Shown piece by piece: positions 1-10,795 of a stretch of 64,000 bases of DNA. The notes under the pieces are model-generated. The model had not been told where the DNA came from. It worked only from the letters and a program-made list of their open reading frames with translations, and ran no database searches. Each line of letters starts with the position of its first letter. Positions within the stretch are counted from its first letter, which is position 1. The stretch comes from Musa acuminata AAA Group (Eukaryota > Streptophyta > Magnoliopsida > Zingiberales > Musaceae): positions 34,162,501 through 34,226,500 of the forward strand of contig NC_088344.1 of the NCBI RefSeq assembly GCF_036884655.1. The letters are read 5' to 3'. A program made the position numbers and the translations under genes.

Positions 1-1167
1 CCACCGGGTTTTAAAGGTGATGGAGTTGACAAGTGTGAAGGTATCATCTCCAAGATCCTCTATGTTGGTTTTGAGATATTTGAGCTGTACATGGCTTCAT
101 ATCATGCCTTTTAAGGTGCTGTTGGTAAAAATCAGTCGTTCGGTTTTTTGATCCTTCCGTTTTGGCTCATTTACTTAAATGTATTTCAATTGCAAAAAAA
201 AAAAAAAAAATCTTGGAGTCCATTTGGTATAATCAGTCATGTTTAGGGTTGCTTCTGTTTTGACTCATATATTGTTTAATACTTTTAGGAAGCTCAAGAG
301 GTGCGACAATGTAGTTATTTTAGTTCTCTAATTTATTAGCATTTCTAATCACGTTTTGTTCCAGATGTTGATGAATGCAAGGAAAAGACAGCCTGTCAAT
401 GTTCTGGCTGCAAATGCAAGAACACTTGGGGTAGTTATGAGTGCAGCTGCGGTGATGATTTATTATATATAAAGGAGCATGACACATGCATAAGTGCGTA
501 TATATAACCCCTTGTTGGTAATTCTTTATTTTCTTGTTATCTTTTAGCTTTTACCCCAAGCACACAAGGAACATAAGGCACACCTGTTTTCAGTTATTAT
601 GGGTCACTCACAAGAAATAAGAGGAAAAACTTGCTTTTGCTAATTTACTTTATAGGCTTTAAAAATTGGAGCTAGTTTTCACAAGTACCAATATGAAGTT
701 GTCTGTTTCAAAATGTTTATTATTGCATTAAAAATATATCCAGGTAAGAAGCCTTCCACAGAGGTCGGCTGGAGCTTTTTGTGGGTTATCTTCTTTGGCC
801 TGGTTATCGCTGGAGTCGGAGCTTATGCTGTATACAAGTACAGAATCCGGGTAAGGTCCTTTAAGATTCTTCATAGATGTGTTTCTTTTATCGAGCCTTT
901 ATTTTATCAAGAAAGCCATTTCTATACCCTTGGGTTCTCGGTATATTGCACTGACTGCAAATTGGTATGAGCCTTTCTTTTATCATAGTCTCTGGGTTGG
1001 TTGGTTAAAAGAGAGGAGCATTATTAGATGTATACTCATATTACTCTTCTATTTTTATTTTTCTTTCTCAGAGTTACATGGACTCGGAGATCCGGGCTAT
1101 CATGGCTCAGTACATGCCACTTGACAATCAAGAAGCACAAAACCACATCCACCACGGTGAAATCTGA
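1..1167 (+). CDS. VSR: Vacuolar sorting receptor, C-terminal part (5' truncated by window edge)
   Basis: Type I membrane receptor that sorts soluble cargo from Golgi/TGN to the vacuole. Visible exons are 1-40, 365-493, 744-850 and 1072-1167; they join in phase and encode the last 123 residues. Exons 1-2 hold cysteine-rich EGF-like sequence ([13 protein letters not shown], then [18 protein letters not shown], a calcium-binding EGF start). Exon 3 encodes one membrane span ([19 protein letters not shown]) followed by basic YKYRIR. Exon 4 encodes the cytosolic tail with YMPL, the Yxx-phi signal bound by AP complex mu subunits in this family, and stops at 1165-1167. All introns are GT-AG. The PA-type ligand-binding lumenal domain lies off the left edge. 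Family identification is firm; the subgroup number cannot be assigned from the tail alone. Confidence 0.95.
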
Positions 1168-2771
1168 GGCTAGATTTGTTGCATAATTTCTTTTTATAAA
1201 GAAAGCTTATTATACTAGAAAAATGTGGCTCTCTTTCCGGCAGAGATTGCTTTGTTGTTGATCCTTAAACCGCCAGGGAGTCAGTGACACCTTTCTTGTA
1301 AAGCTGAATCTTATTGGAAACTGGTAGGATGATAATTGCAATTCGCATGCCTGCGATGCTGCAGTTGGATCTCTTTTCGGTCCAAGTGGTAAAAATCACA
1401 TGTAGAGCATGCAACTACGCTTACATGGTACTGTTGCTACAGATTTTAGATGATAATTGACTGCTGAAGCTTTGTGTTGAGGTTTCAATTGCTCGACGGT
1501 ACATTGTCGTGGGAATACCATGATTTTTTTATTCTTCATTTATCAAAACATTTATAATTTTTCAAACATTGTTTTTTCAGTAAATTTATTTTTTATAAAG
1601 ACACCTTTTTTTTTTTTAAGGATGAAAAGAAAAGAAGTACAAAATGATGACAGATGGAACATATACGAGCCCCTACACAATTACAGAATATAGTGAAAAA
1701 AAGAGCAATGCGAATTACTCCTTCCGAATCAGGTTGACGTAAGAGCAGGCGAAGGAAGAGATTAATATTGGTCACCTTCACCAATCTGTAATTGCGAACA
1801 AGAAGCTGCTCAGAATGGTGGAAAAGGGGTTCAAATTACCAAAGATTGAAAAGAAGAAAAAAGAAAATTACCACCAACTCTCTGAACTCTGTTCCACGCT
1901 TGGGACCCTCACGATGATCAATCACGAACCTATAGGCATAGAAACCTACCATTGCACCACTATTTACCAAAACAAAATCGTTATTGAAAGTAAAAAGAGA
2001 TTATATCGAAAAAATCAGCTTTAATGCAGAAGCAGACTGAATGCCATATTAACAAAATATCTTTCTAGACCAGGAAGTCAAAGCAAAATATTAAACTATG
2101 ATAGAAAAACAATATCGTAAATTTCCAGCAAACATCGTTGTGTCCATCATCCAAGCTTAAAAACCAGGTGGGCTGAGCCCTCAAACAAATTGAGTTAATA
2201 TACTAATAATATTGGACTCATCAGGACATGATCACAACTTGATCCATGTATTGCAACAACCATTGCTCTAATACCATTTATTTATTACAAATCAGAAAAA
2301 CTATATGGACTAAACCCCCTGAAATTGTTTGTTGTACTTCGAAGATGATCTTTTTAAAGCAGGCAGAAAGAGTGATATGGAAGTAATCGGAATGTTACAT
2401 TCAGATATGAAGAAGAACATTCACAAATACAATCGGAATGTTACACTGAATCACATCTTCATGAAACTATGTGTGTTTTTCGTAAGACGACAAAAGGTAT
2501 TTGAACTAGGATGTAATAAAATTATTATCTGGAGTTTCAATGTTATGGGCCATGTGATGCAATTCTATTGTAAAAAACAGAGATATGGAGAATACAGAAT
2601 AATTTTCAATCCAGTTTAGATAGTTTGTTGTACTAAAAGTATCCAACAATTCTAAACTTTTTTAATAAAGGCAAGTGGTTCTGATATTAGAAGAAGAAAA
2701 CATGTGATGAATGATGGAAAAAGAAAAATAAAAATAAAACCAAGTTTAAAGTTCTTAAGCTTACTAATAAC
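1168..2771. other. Convergent 3' region between VSR and FAX3-like genes
   Basis: Holds the VSR 3' untranslated region and, on the minus strand, the 3' end of the FAX3-like gene. The short open frames here do not look coding. A terminal FAX3 exon may be hidden here, but I could not place one convincingly. Confidence 0.5.
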
Positions 2772-5134
2772 CTGATAAGAACTGTCAAAAGGCTTGAAAA
2801 TGAACCCCTCTGCAATTTTGAAAAATAAATCATCAGAACTCAGCAAAGTTTCACATCAATATCAAAACAACACAATCATCTAAATGTTCTCGGCAAATCT
2901 TTCAATTTGTGCATGACTAAAGGAACTTTTACCTCAGAACACAACAACCACTGCCTGCAGAATATAATACTGGAAATTGCTGCAGCATCAGAGCTATCGT
3001 TAGTAGATGTGATTGTAAATCATGGCAACCAACAAATATCACATAAAAATCGAAACAAGGTTTCAACAAAAAAATGACGAGAATGATTATTTATCTTATT
3101 AGCAACATATTATCCTTGCACAAACTCCAACATTGTCATTAGGTTTCTTCATAATTCAAGGTTCTAACCATTAAATGTAAGTGGTAAAAGAATCACGGTC
3201 CTTGACATAATTCATGAAACGTCACTAATCCATGCTCCTCATCCAAGATACAGTACCTCCTTAGCTTACCAACCTTTTAATAGATTTGCTACTATAAGTG
3301 TTTCCCAAATTCTGTTATCTCTTGTTACATTAGAGGAAAAATAAAAAAGAACATTGCAAATCTTTAAAGACCATTATGGGAACTTCATATTCAGAGTCAC
3401 AAGAAAATCATCAACTAAGATTCCCACTTTATAGGCAGTAAATGTGCAAATTCCAATTCATTAATTCAGGCCTCTTAGTTAAAACCAAAGAAAACAAGAA
3501 TCACAAAAAGGAAGAGATTATAAATTTCATGACTGTTTGCTACCCGTTGGCAATACTGCAAGGGCAACTTCACATACGTTAAGCCATATTTAAGGCTTGA
3601 ATCTGAATATGAACAAAGCTTGGGAACCATACTTGGTTGGAACAGACTAACCAGTTTGCCCTATCAAAAGAAGTGAGGTTGCTTTCCCATTCTTCCATGA
3701 CCTCAAGCTTGACACGCTCAGAGCCAAAATTGCAGTGCCAAGTATAACACCAAAACGAATGGCAGGAATGCTTCCGGTTAGCATGAAATAAATGAAACCA
3801 CCAACGGCAAGAAAGGAACCTAAACAAAATTTGAAGAAAATAAAACGGCCATAAAAGAAAAAATAAGTTCTGATGAAACTATTAACTGATCAAGAAAAGA
3901 GAACACTAACAAAGATAATAAAAAGAATGCCCACAGAAGTCAAATATATGAACACATCTTCATACATACCATATGGAATTCCAAGGTAAAAATCTCTAAT
4001 GGCAGACGTGTTCTTCAATTCACTTGCTGATGCATAAATTTCCAAAATGTCTCTCAATGAGTCAGGAGAATTCTTCGCTGCTGCTGAAAAATATTCTTTT
4101 CCTTCTTTTGAAAATTCTTTGGCTATTATTCTCAAATCATCCCGTGCTTTATCAGCTTGGATCTTGAGCTTCTCAAATGAATCCATCAATATTTCTATTG
4201 CTTTCTTTGAGTAAATCCCATATGCTCTTTCTGATACGGCCATGACTTTCAGGGCTTCAGTCATGAATCGTTGTAGTGCCTTCTTCCATGCTTCTTGTGA
4301 TGCCCCAGCTCCTTTCTCCAATTCAATATCTGAACGATTCTACATTGGAATTAAGACACAAATTAGCATCTCTTGGCATATTAAAAATAATCTCAGAGGC
4401 ACATAAACAAAGGTGGATGCGTACAAATTGGAAGTGACAATTTAAATGATGAGATAACATTCCTTTATATTTGAAATAGTATCTAAATAAATAAAATTTG
4501 TTGAACTTGAGCAAAATCTTTCAGATTAAGCCAGTTCTTAAGGCATTGAAAGAAATTTTTTGCATTCTTGAACTTGTAACTGTTACTTTTCTGGTTTTCT
4601 TTTACCCATTTACTCACAAACCCTGCATACCCTTGTATCTGTTAGTCTTCTTGCATTCTTTTTCTTGCAACTGAATGCAAGAATCTTCTCAATCATCTCA
4701 ATTGACTGAAGATCTGCATCAACTCCACCAGCATTCTTAGATATCGGAGCAGTCACAGCCTACTAACCCATCACAAGATCTCCAGACCCTCCCAACAGAA
4801 AATTCAGTCTCCAGGAAGTACCAGGCACACAGAGAAAATTCAATACCCGTTGCTCCGACCGATCAAGAACGAGAATACAAGATGGTGCACTAAGAGGTGG
4901 ATTGCTATGCCTCACCTGTTCCTCGCGAGAAGCCGCGAGAGGAATGATTTTCATCGACCGCCGATCCACGGACACGAGGCGAGCTCCCAACCGCCTCTTC
5001 GAGAGCGGGGAATGGACCGGACCCAGGAAGCAGGGGGCGACGACCACCGGGAAGGAGTCGGCGCCCGGTCGGATGCCATAAATATCAGGGTCAGGGCGTC
5101 GGAGGGGAACCAAGCCTTGGAGAGAGGCGGCCAT
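2772..5134 (-). CDS. FAX3: FAX3-like chloroplast fatty acid export protein (TMEM14/FAX family)
   Basis: Plastid-envelope Tmemb_14 protein of the fatty-acid-export family. Exons on the minus strand: 5134-4916, 4759-4631, 4339-3970, 3819-3652, 2979-2933, 2809-2772, about 323 codons, all in phase. The first exon (73 residues, MAASLQGLVPLRR) is basic and Ser/Arg-rich like a transit peptide. Exon 3 carries the long charged helix that sets FAX3 apart from FAX1/2 (SQEAWKKALQRFMTEALKVM, SKKAIEILMDSFEKLKIQAD). Exon 4 begins the Tmemb_14 core (GSIPAIRFGVILGTAILALS, then SSLRSWKNGK) and exons 5-6 add further hydrophobic sequence (AISSIIF, SLLTVLI). The start is the first ATG of the transit-like exon. 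The C-terminus is unresolved: either a short further exon follows or translation reads on to a stop near 2690. The assignment rests on remembered similarity to Arabidopsis FAX3. Confidence 0.82.
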
Positions 5135-5841
5135 TGGCGACCTCGGAGGGAGATCGAAACAAAGAAAGAGGAGGAGAACGAAATGGCGGAGAGACCCAAG
5201 CAAGAAAGTAACCGCCTCTCTCCGTCTCGCTTCGAGAATTCTAGCTTGCATTTTATACACGTCAGCTCCGCCAAGCGCTTTTGCGTCAATTTACCTGAAA
5301 TTTCTTCCGCCGCAACGCGTACCTGCCGCGTGACTGGAGGAAACAGTGGGTCCCGCATCATCCGAAGCCAAGATTCTTCGCACCCCGATTACACCGCCTC
5401 ATGATAAGCTGCCCCAGCGACACTCGACGGGTCCCGCCCGGGTCCCACACTTGCACTAAGCTTCACGTGTAAGGTACCCAGAAACAGACCAACACAGGTG
5501 GAGAAAACCATGGGATGCACGGAAAGAACTGATACCCTCACCGCCGGTAAAAGCACATATGCCAGTGTCACCCAAACAAGGCAGACATGGAAAGCACAAA
5601 GTGTCGGGGGAGATGAACATCTGCTGCACCTTTGGCATTTAAGCTCTACAACTCTCGCAACGCAACCGAACTGTCTAAATGTCCTCCCCAGAATCAACAT
5701 TTTCTCCCAAGACTTACAAACCGACCCCCCCTGAAAGCACGCAACCACAAATGAGTTCTACCAAAAGATAATTCCTACATCACCGTGGAAGTAACTCTAT
5801 ATGAAAGCAACAATTAATTACATTGTGAGATGCTTGCTTGC

Positions 5842-5907
5842 AGACAAGGAGTACCTTGGAATGAGGCCTCCAAAGACAACATTCCAAATGTTCCTGAAGT
5901 TTGGAAA
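5842..5907 (+). other. Possible isolated exon, unknown product
   Basis: A plus-strand open stretch reads DKEYLGMRPPKTTFQMFLKF and is framed by a good acceptor (tgcttgcag) and donor (aaag/gtgaaa). No neighbouring exon was found. The minus strand is also open in places, so this may be chance. I do not recognise the product. Confidence 0.2.
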
Positions 5908-7728
5908 GGTGAAAAAAATTAACCTCTTACTCTTGTCACCATCACCTTACCATGAAACAAAAATGAACATGGCATGATAAGAGCTAAATTTGAAGGGGAA
6001 AGTGAGTACATTACTCAGGCAGGAGACGAACTGCTCGTTTCACACTTGAATTTTGTCACATCTTAGTTGTCATTGGAGCAGAGAGGCTGGATCTGAAATA
6101 GTTACAAGATATCAAAGATATTTAGCTCGATCACCCACAATAAAAATCATAATAGAAAGTATATTGTCGATACATAATTTCCTGAAAGATATAAAATTAA
6201 TCAATCAAAACCTAGATGGCAAAGGAGCAGACATGAGTTCACCAAACCACAAATCCAACCCAAATAATCAGTTAAATAATCAGGGATCTAAAGGAAAAGT
6301 GTCGGCAATGAAGATTATCTTAAGTTTTCTATATCACCGGAAACTATCATACAAAAAATTTACTATGACATAGTATAATGCAATCTGCAAATTCAACCAT
6401 GTTGGAACACAATATTTGCAGATTTTTAGCAAGACATTTTACGATATGGATTCGGGTTCAACCATCTAAATTAATCTTGATAGTAATAGCAACTGGCCTA
6501 TTGTAGAAGGAATTCCATCTCTATCAGGAGTCCTACAGGTATCGGAAAAAGATATTCATATCTCAATGAAAACATGCTTCTAGAGCAGAGCGTAAAATAT
6601 TATACATCTGTAGCGACACTAATTGCTATAAGATTAGCATCAATATGGTCTAGAAATATTCTCCTAATTAAATAACCATAATGCTATAACTAAAGATCAT
6701 CCCACACAGAGTTGCAGATTCCTCTCTTGTTTCTGGATCTAACCAATCCATCTGGGCCTCATATGGTGCTTTCCATATGGCTAGGAAGGTCATGCAACAA
6801 AGGAGATTTGCCCTTCCATAACTTCTTGGTGACTAATATGGCTGCCAAACCCTTAACCTTTGGGTAAATAAGGCTGTTGATTATTATTAGCGACAACAAC
6901 ACTCTACTACATCTTGCCTAAACCAATACAGGGCCAAAGACCTCCATACATAGGCAGCCACCTAGTTCGTTTAGTGAAGGCTGAGGCTATCTGTGTGCAT
7001 TTGCACGGGCGTCTACCACTTTCTTTAAAAGAATAAAAAACCATGTTCCACACTGATCACCTGCAGAGGGGTTCTATCGACTAAGCAATACATGCAACTG
7101 AGCCATCTTACCTTCACAAGCACATGCATTAACTTATACACAAGTGCACATTTGTAAATAGTTGCATCGAAGAAATTGTTGCATGACATTGCCAAAAGTG
7201 CATATCTAAAATGCCAAACTAGTTTTTATAATCAAATCACCAATCCCACAACTTAGTCTACCATTGTTCCAGTCATAGCTATTAGCAAAATACAAATTCA
7301 GCTACTCCCAAGTAAATTACAATGCCTCATACGACTAAAAGCGGAGATCCGATAAAAAAACATAATATAAGACATACTTCGACAAATTAGTAAATTAGTA
7401 TACAGTTTTAAATGAATTAAACATACTAAAAACAATAAACTGCTGAAAGCACAACAATCTTAGCCCCTGAGGATTCAAGCCTATTGCCTAATAACACAGC
7501 CCTTAGCTTCAAATTCTCATTCGGACAATTGAGTGCACAAGGCATGCATCAGTTTCACTGGGGAAGCTAATTGCAAAAAATACCCAATTCACCGCAAAAC
7601 ACCAAAATTTAAAGATGTAATGATGAGAATCATACAAATGCACGAGACGTATTTTTCACTCAACATCTTTGTGAATACTTCACCGTCAATATCATTAGAT
7701 AAGAATTTTACCTTATCCTCACTCAAAG

Positions 7729-7840
7729 GTGCCAGTCAACTTAGCTGGTAAAACCTTGACAGTTTATCGCACGATCTTGGGCTCGAATCTGTACCTTTGT
7801 CACTTACCTTTTGCCCACGCGTGCGTGCACACACACACAC
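7729..7840 (+). mobile_element. Putative tRNA-derived SINE
   Basis: An A-box-like sequence (TTAGCTGGTA, 7741-7750) and a B-box-like sequence (GGCTCGAATCT, 7780-7790) are spaced about 39 bases apart, as in the internal RNA polymerase III promoter of tRNAs and tRNA-derived SINEs. No cloverleaf can be folded from it, so it is not a working tRNA. The unit runs into a simple-repeat tail of CA then TA dinucleotides, a common SINE 3' end. Boundaries are approximate. Confidence 0.45.

Positions 7841-7878
<38 letters not shown>
7829..7878. repeat. (CA)n(TA)n compound microsatellite
   Basis: A run of CA dinucleotides (7829-7840) passes into ATTATATA and then uninterrupted TA dinucleotides to 7878. A long palindrome follows directly. 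Confidence 0.9.
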
Positions 7879-7882
<4 letters not shown>

Positions 7883-7935
7883 ATTTACAAATATAAATAT
7901 AAATATATATTTATATTTATATTTGTGAATAGACT
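7878..7935. repeat. 58-bp near-perfect AT-rich palindrome
   Basis: The left arm begins AGTCTATTTACAAATATAA and the right arm ends with its complement, with one mismatched pair (TTTAC against GTGAA). There is essentially no spacer. It lies immediately after the TA microsatellite and would form a cruciform or hairpin. Confidence 0.85.
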
Positions 7936-8602
7936 CAAGATATTGAACCTTCAATGCTTTCGCTTGAGAAATTATTATGTTCAGTTGTAATCTATGTAAT
8001 TTCCATGCCTACCCCAAAATACCTTTTCGCCATGTAACATAGACTAGTCGATATAACTTCAAATTCACTATAATATAAAACATGCAGTCATGAATGTTTA
8101 TTTGCTAAAAAGTAGACAGCTACCAGCAGATATCTCCCACTTTTTGCTGTATAGTGTCTTCTATGAAGGAATACACATAAAACGCATCACCAAACACAAG
8201 GAACAACTATAATTTTTCACAAGCATAAAATAAAAATATAGATTACTCTTTCAGGTTATAACAAAAAAAAAAATGCAGCACAATTTTGTTGTGGGGCAAA
8301 TGAGTAGTGAGACAGCTTTGATTGCTTGACAAAATTGTCAAAATCTACAGTCAACTGCCACCATTGCTGAAAATTTTCAGCAATCATCATTGCTGAAAAT
8401 TAAGTATGCTGATGACCTTGGTGGCACAGATTAGCAGAGGAAAGCTTTTTTTTTTCCAAAAAGTTTCAAATTCTGGAGTCTGGAGTCTGGACCACATTAC
8501 TGACATATAGGAAAATCAACTCATGATTGATCTCCAAACTTCCACCAAGAATTAATAGTGGACAAATATGCACACTTGAATTTGATGGAAACTAACTCAA
8601 AG

Positions 8603-8752
8603 AGGCAAATGCAGTCTCCCATACTTCGTTCCACCAGCGCAAGAAAACATCCAAGTATACAAAAGCTTGATAAGTATCTGTATCTTCAAGCACAGATTGG
8701 ACATCAATGAAATTAAGCAATGGCACACGCAATTTTTCTCAAAAACAATTAG
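8603..8752 (-). other. Possible isolated exon, unknown product
   Basis: The minus strand reads KLRVPLLNFIDVQSVLEDTD followed by YQAFVYLDVFLRWWNEVWET and a stop shortly after. The amphipathic, tryptophan-containing composition looks protein-like, but the acceptor (gag) is weak, no clear donor follows, and the complementary strand also has an open stretch. Family unknown. Confidence 0.22.
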
Positions 8753-9439
8753 TATGGGCCAAACCAATTTACGAAGAGAATAGATTGCGATATCTCACCA
8801 TCTATTCAAGAAAACACATAATAATAGCCAAGTGTCTATATCTAATTCTATTTGAAGAAATAATATGTAAAAGAAGTTACATTGAAAGCTCCTATAGTGC
8901 AATTCTGCCAACAAAAAAGAAAGCATTGAGCACTCAGAATTCCAAATTCTCATTTTGCCTCTTTGACTACTAATTCCAAAATGAAACAAAGTAGATGAAT
9001 TAGCATTTTCTCTACCAAACCTAAACATAGGTCAAAGCAAGCAACGAAATAAAGTTAAATATAAGTTTAATTTGACTGATAATGCTGACACAAATTACCG
9101 AAATCAAAACAGTTGAAGGATCTTTATATTGTTCGATGAGATTAGGGAAACAGTTCAGAACTACAATAATTGGAAATACTCAGACGAAAAATCTTGGGAA
9201 TCAAATTTTTAAGTGGCGAAGGACATGGAAAAGATAAGGCACAAGCTAACAGACATCAATCAAGAAGCCATAAACTATGCATCTTTTTCAAGAAGCATCA
9301 TCATGAAGGAGAAAAAGAAAGAACCCATGATACCAAGAAAATTGAGAACATCAAACGAGGACTGGATTCGGAGGAAAGAATTCCTCCTTCTCCACTTAAA
9401 GAAAAAAGAGGAGACACATAAACCCTATACGAAATGAAA

Positions 9440-9700
9440 AGAGAAGACTAACGGACTCGAGAGAAAGGCGACGGATTTGTTGCGGTCGGGAGCGACATCG
9501 CCGCTGTCCAAAACCTTCGACTCGGGCTCTTCTTGATCGCGGCGGCTTCGAGCTCTTCCTTCTTTCCACGAACAGGGTGGGTCTGACACCGTTCCACCCG
9601 AACCCGACACGCGCTCAGCGCAGCCGTGATGAACCGGCGTGCCCAACCGGACCGAGAACCAAGCGTAATATATAACGTGAACCGCGCGGGTCTAAGACGG
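9440..9700 (-). promoter_or_regulatory. GC-rich island, possible promoter/first exon
   Basis: A sharp GC- and CpG-rich block in AT-rich surroundings, resembling the 5' ends of other genes in this window. On the minus strand it has an open frame starting near 9646 (MGTPVHHGCAERVSGSGGTV) and another starting at MSLPTATNPSPF. Neither could be joined to downstream exons, so a real transcript is unproven. Confidence 0.3.
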
Positions 9701-9750
9701 CCACGTGGCTGATGATTGTCGTTTTTACATTTCTGACCTTGCAGCGTCAT

Positions 9751-9925
9751 GAAATGACATATTTAACGTGGCGTTATATACAACTCATATCTCATATGTT
9801 AATGATTCCCATTAACATATGAGATATGTTAATGAAATGACATATTTAACGTGGCGTTATATACAACTCATATCTCATATCTCATATGTTAATGAAATGA
9901 CATATGTTAATGATTCCCATTAACA
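9751..9925. repeat. 83-bp-period duplication with embedded hairpin
   Basis: The segment beginning gaaatgacatatttaacgtg at 9751 recurs at 9834, followed both times by catatgttaatg. Between the copies is a perfect inverted repeat (arms 9786-9804 and 9810-9828, 19 bp each, loop attcc). Part of it, including the loop sequence, recurs at 9902-9925. Confidence 0.85.
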
Positions 9926-10795
9926 TCCTTTTAATACATTTAAAATTAATTACATAATACTTACCAACAAGATTTTGAAAGACATTAATAATTTACTTTG
10001 GCAGACCATATGATGATAAATGTGTGCATAAATGTTCAAGTAGAGGATTATATCATCATTAATTGGATAGAATAGCCAACTCATTAATTTATTAAAATAA
10101 ATCAACTAAATTTGATGCCTGTTAATTCAAATCCTTATCCATGTGAAACAAATCTACAACATGTAAAGACTAAACTTGAGTATCTTACAAGTTTTGCTTT
10201 AAAATATTATTATTTTTATTTATTACATTAAATAACAGAGAAACCTATCAATCATACAACAATGCACTAACCATTCATCAGAGAAACCTGATGAATGCAG
10301 GAGTAAAGGAATGAAAAGAGCAACACCACATCAAGGAAGAGGGGATTCATATGTCAGTCAGGGTACTATCATATCACTGCAATGCACTTCTGCAGCAGGA
10401 CAAAGAAATGAACCAAATTCCATACTGAAGATAACATGCCACAAAGTGAAGTCACATTGAGCTGCTGTCCATTTTGAGGTTTCAGAAGCTCATGGTGATG
10501 AACCTCAAAGCAGAATCACAGTTTCATCAGGCAGTCTTAGCAGAAGACAAGCAGATCTAAATTATATACAGAGGCTGAACAAAGTCCACTCTGCACTTCA
10601 CCATAACAGAGAACTAACTGATTGGTTCCAATCATAATGCAAGGCTGGCACTGATCTTTTATCTACAAATAAATTGTAACCCTTTTCCCTACTGTTGAGT
10701 GGTAGACAGGTATACCATGTATTCATATAGCACGCCAAAATCACAAAATATATAAGGCACAAAAATAAAAAATAAGAAGAAAAAAATATGGACAA
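9926..10795. other. Gene-free stretch downstream of the pseudokinase gene
   Basis: AT-rich sequence containing the probable 3' untranslated region of the minus-strand kinase gene (about 10300-10795). No other feature was seen. Confidence 0.5.

Larger units (their letters stand above)
5135..9439. other. Gene-poor stretch; possible unrecognised exons
   Basis: AT-rich and without a recognisable long coding frame. It holds the FAX3-like 5' leader and promoter (5135-5400), a SINE-like unit, microsatellites and palindromes. A few short stretches read as possible exons of unknown genes: plus-strand 5842-5907, framed by cag and gtgaaa, and the minus-strand frame 8752-8603. I could not connect them into a gene, and both strands of 8603-8752 have partly open frames. 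Confidence 0.4.

Noticed and set aside
4850..5404. Long plus-strand open frame of 184 residues
   Set aside because: It lies opposite the FAX3-like first exon and leader; its composition is an antisense shadow.
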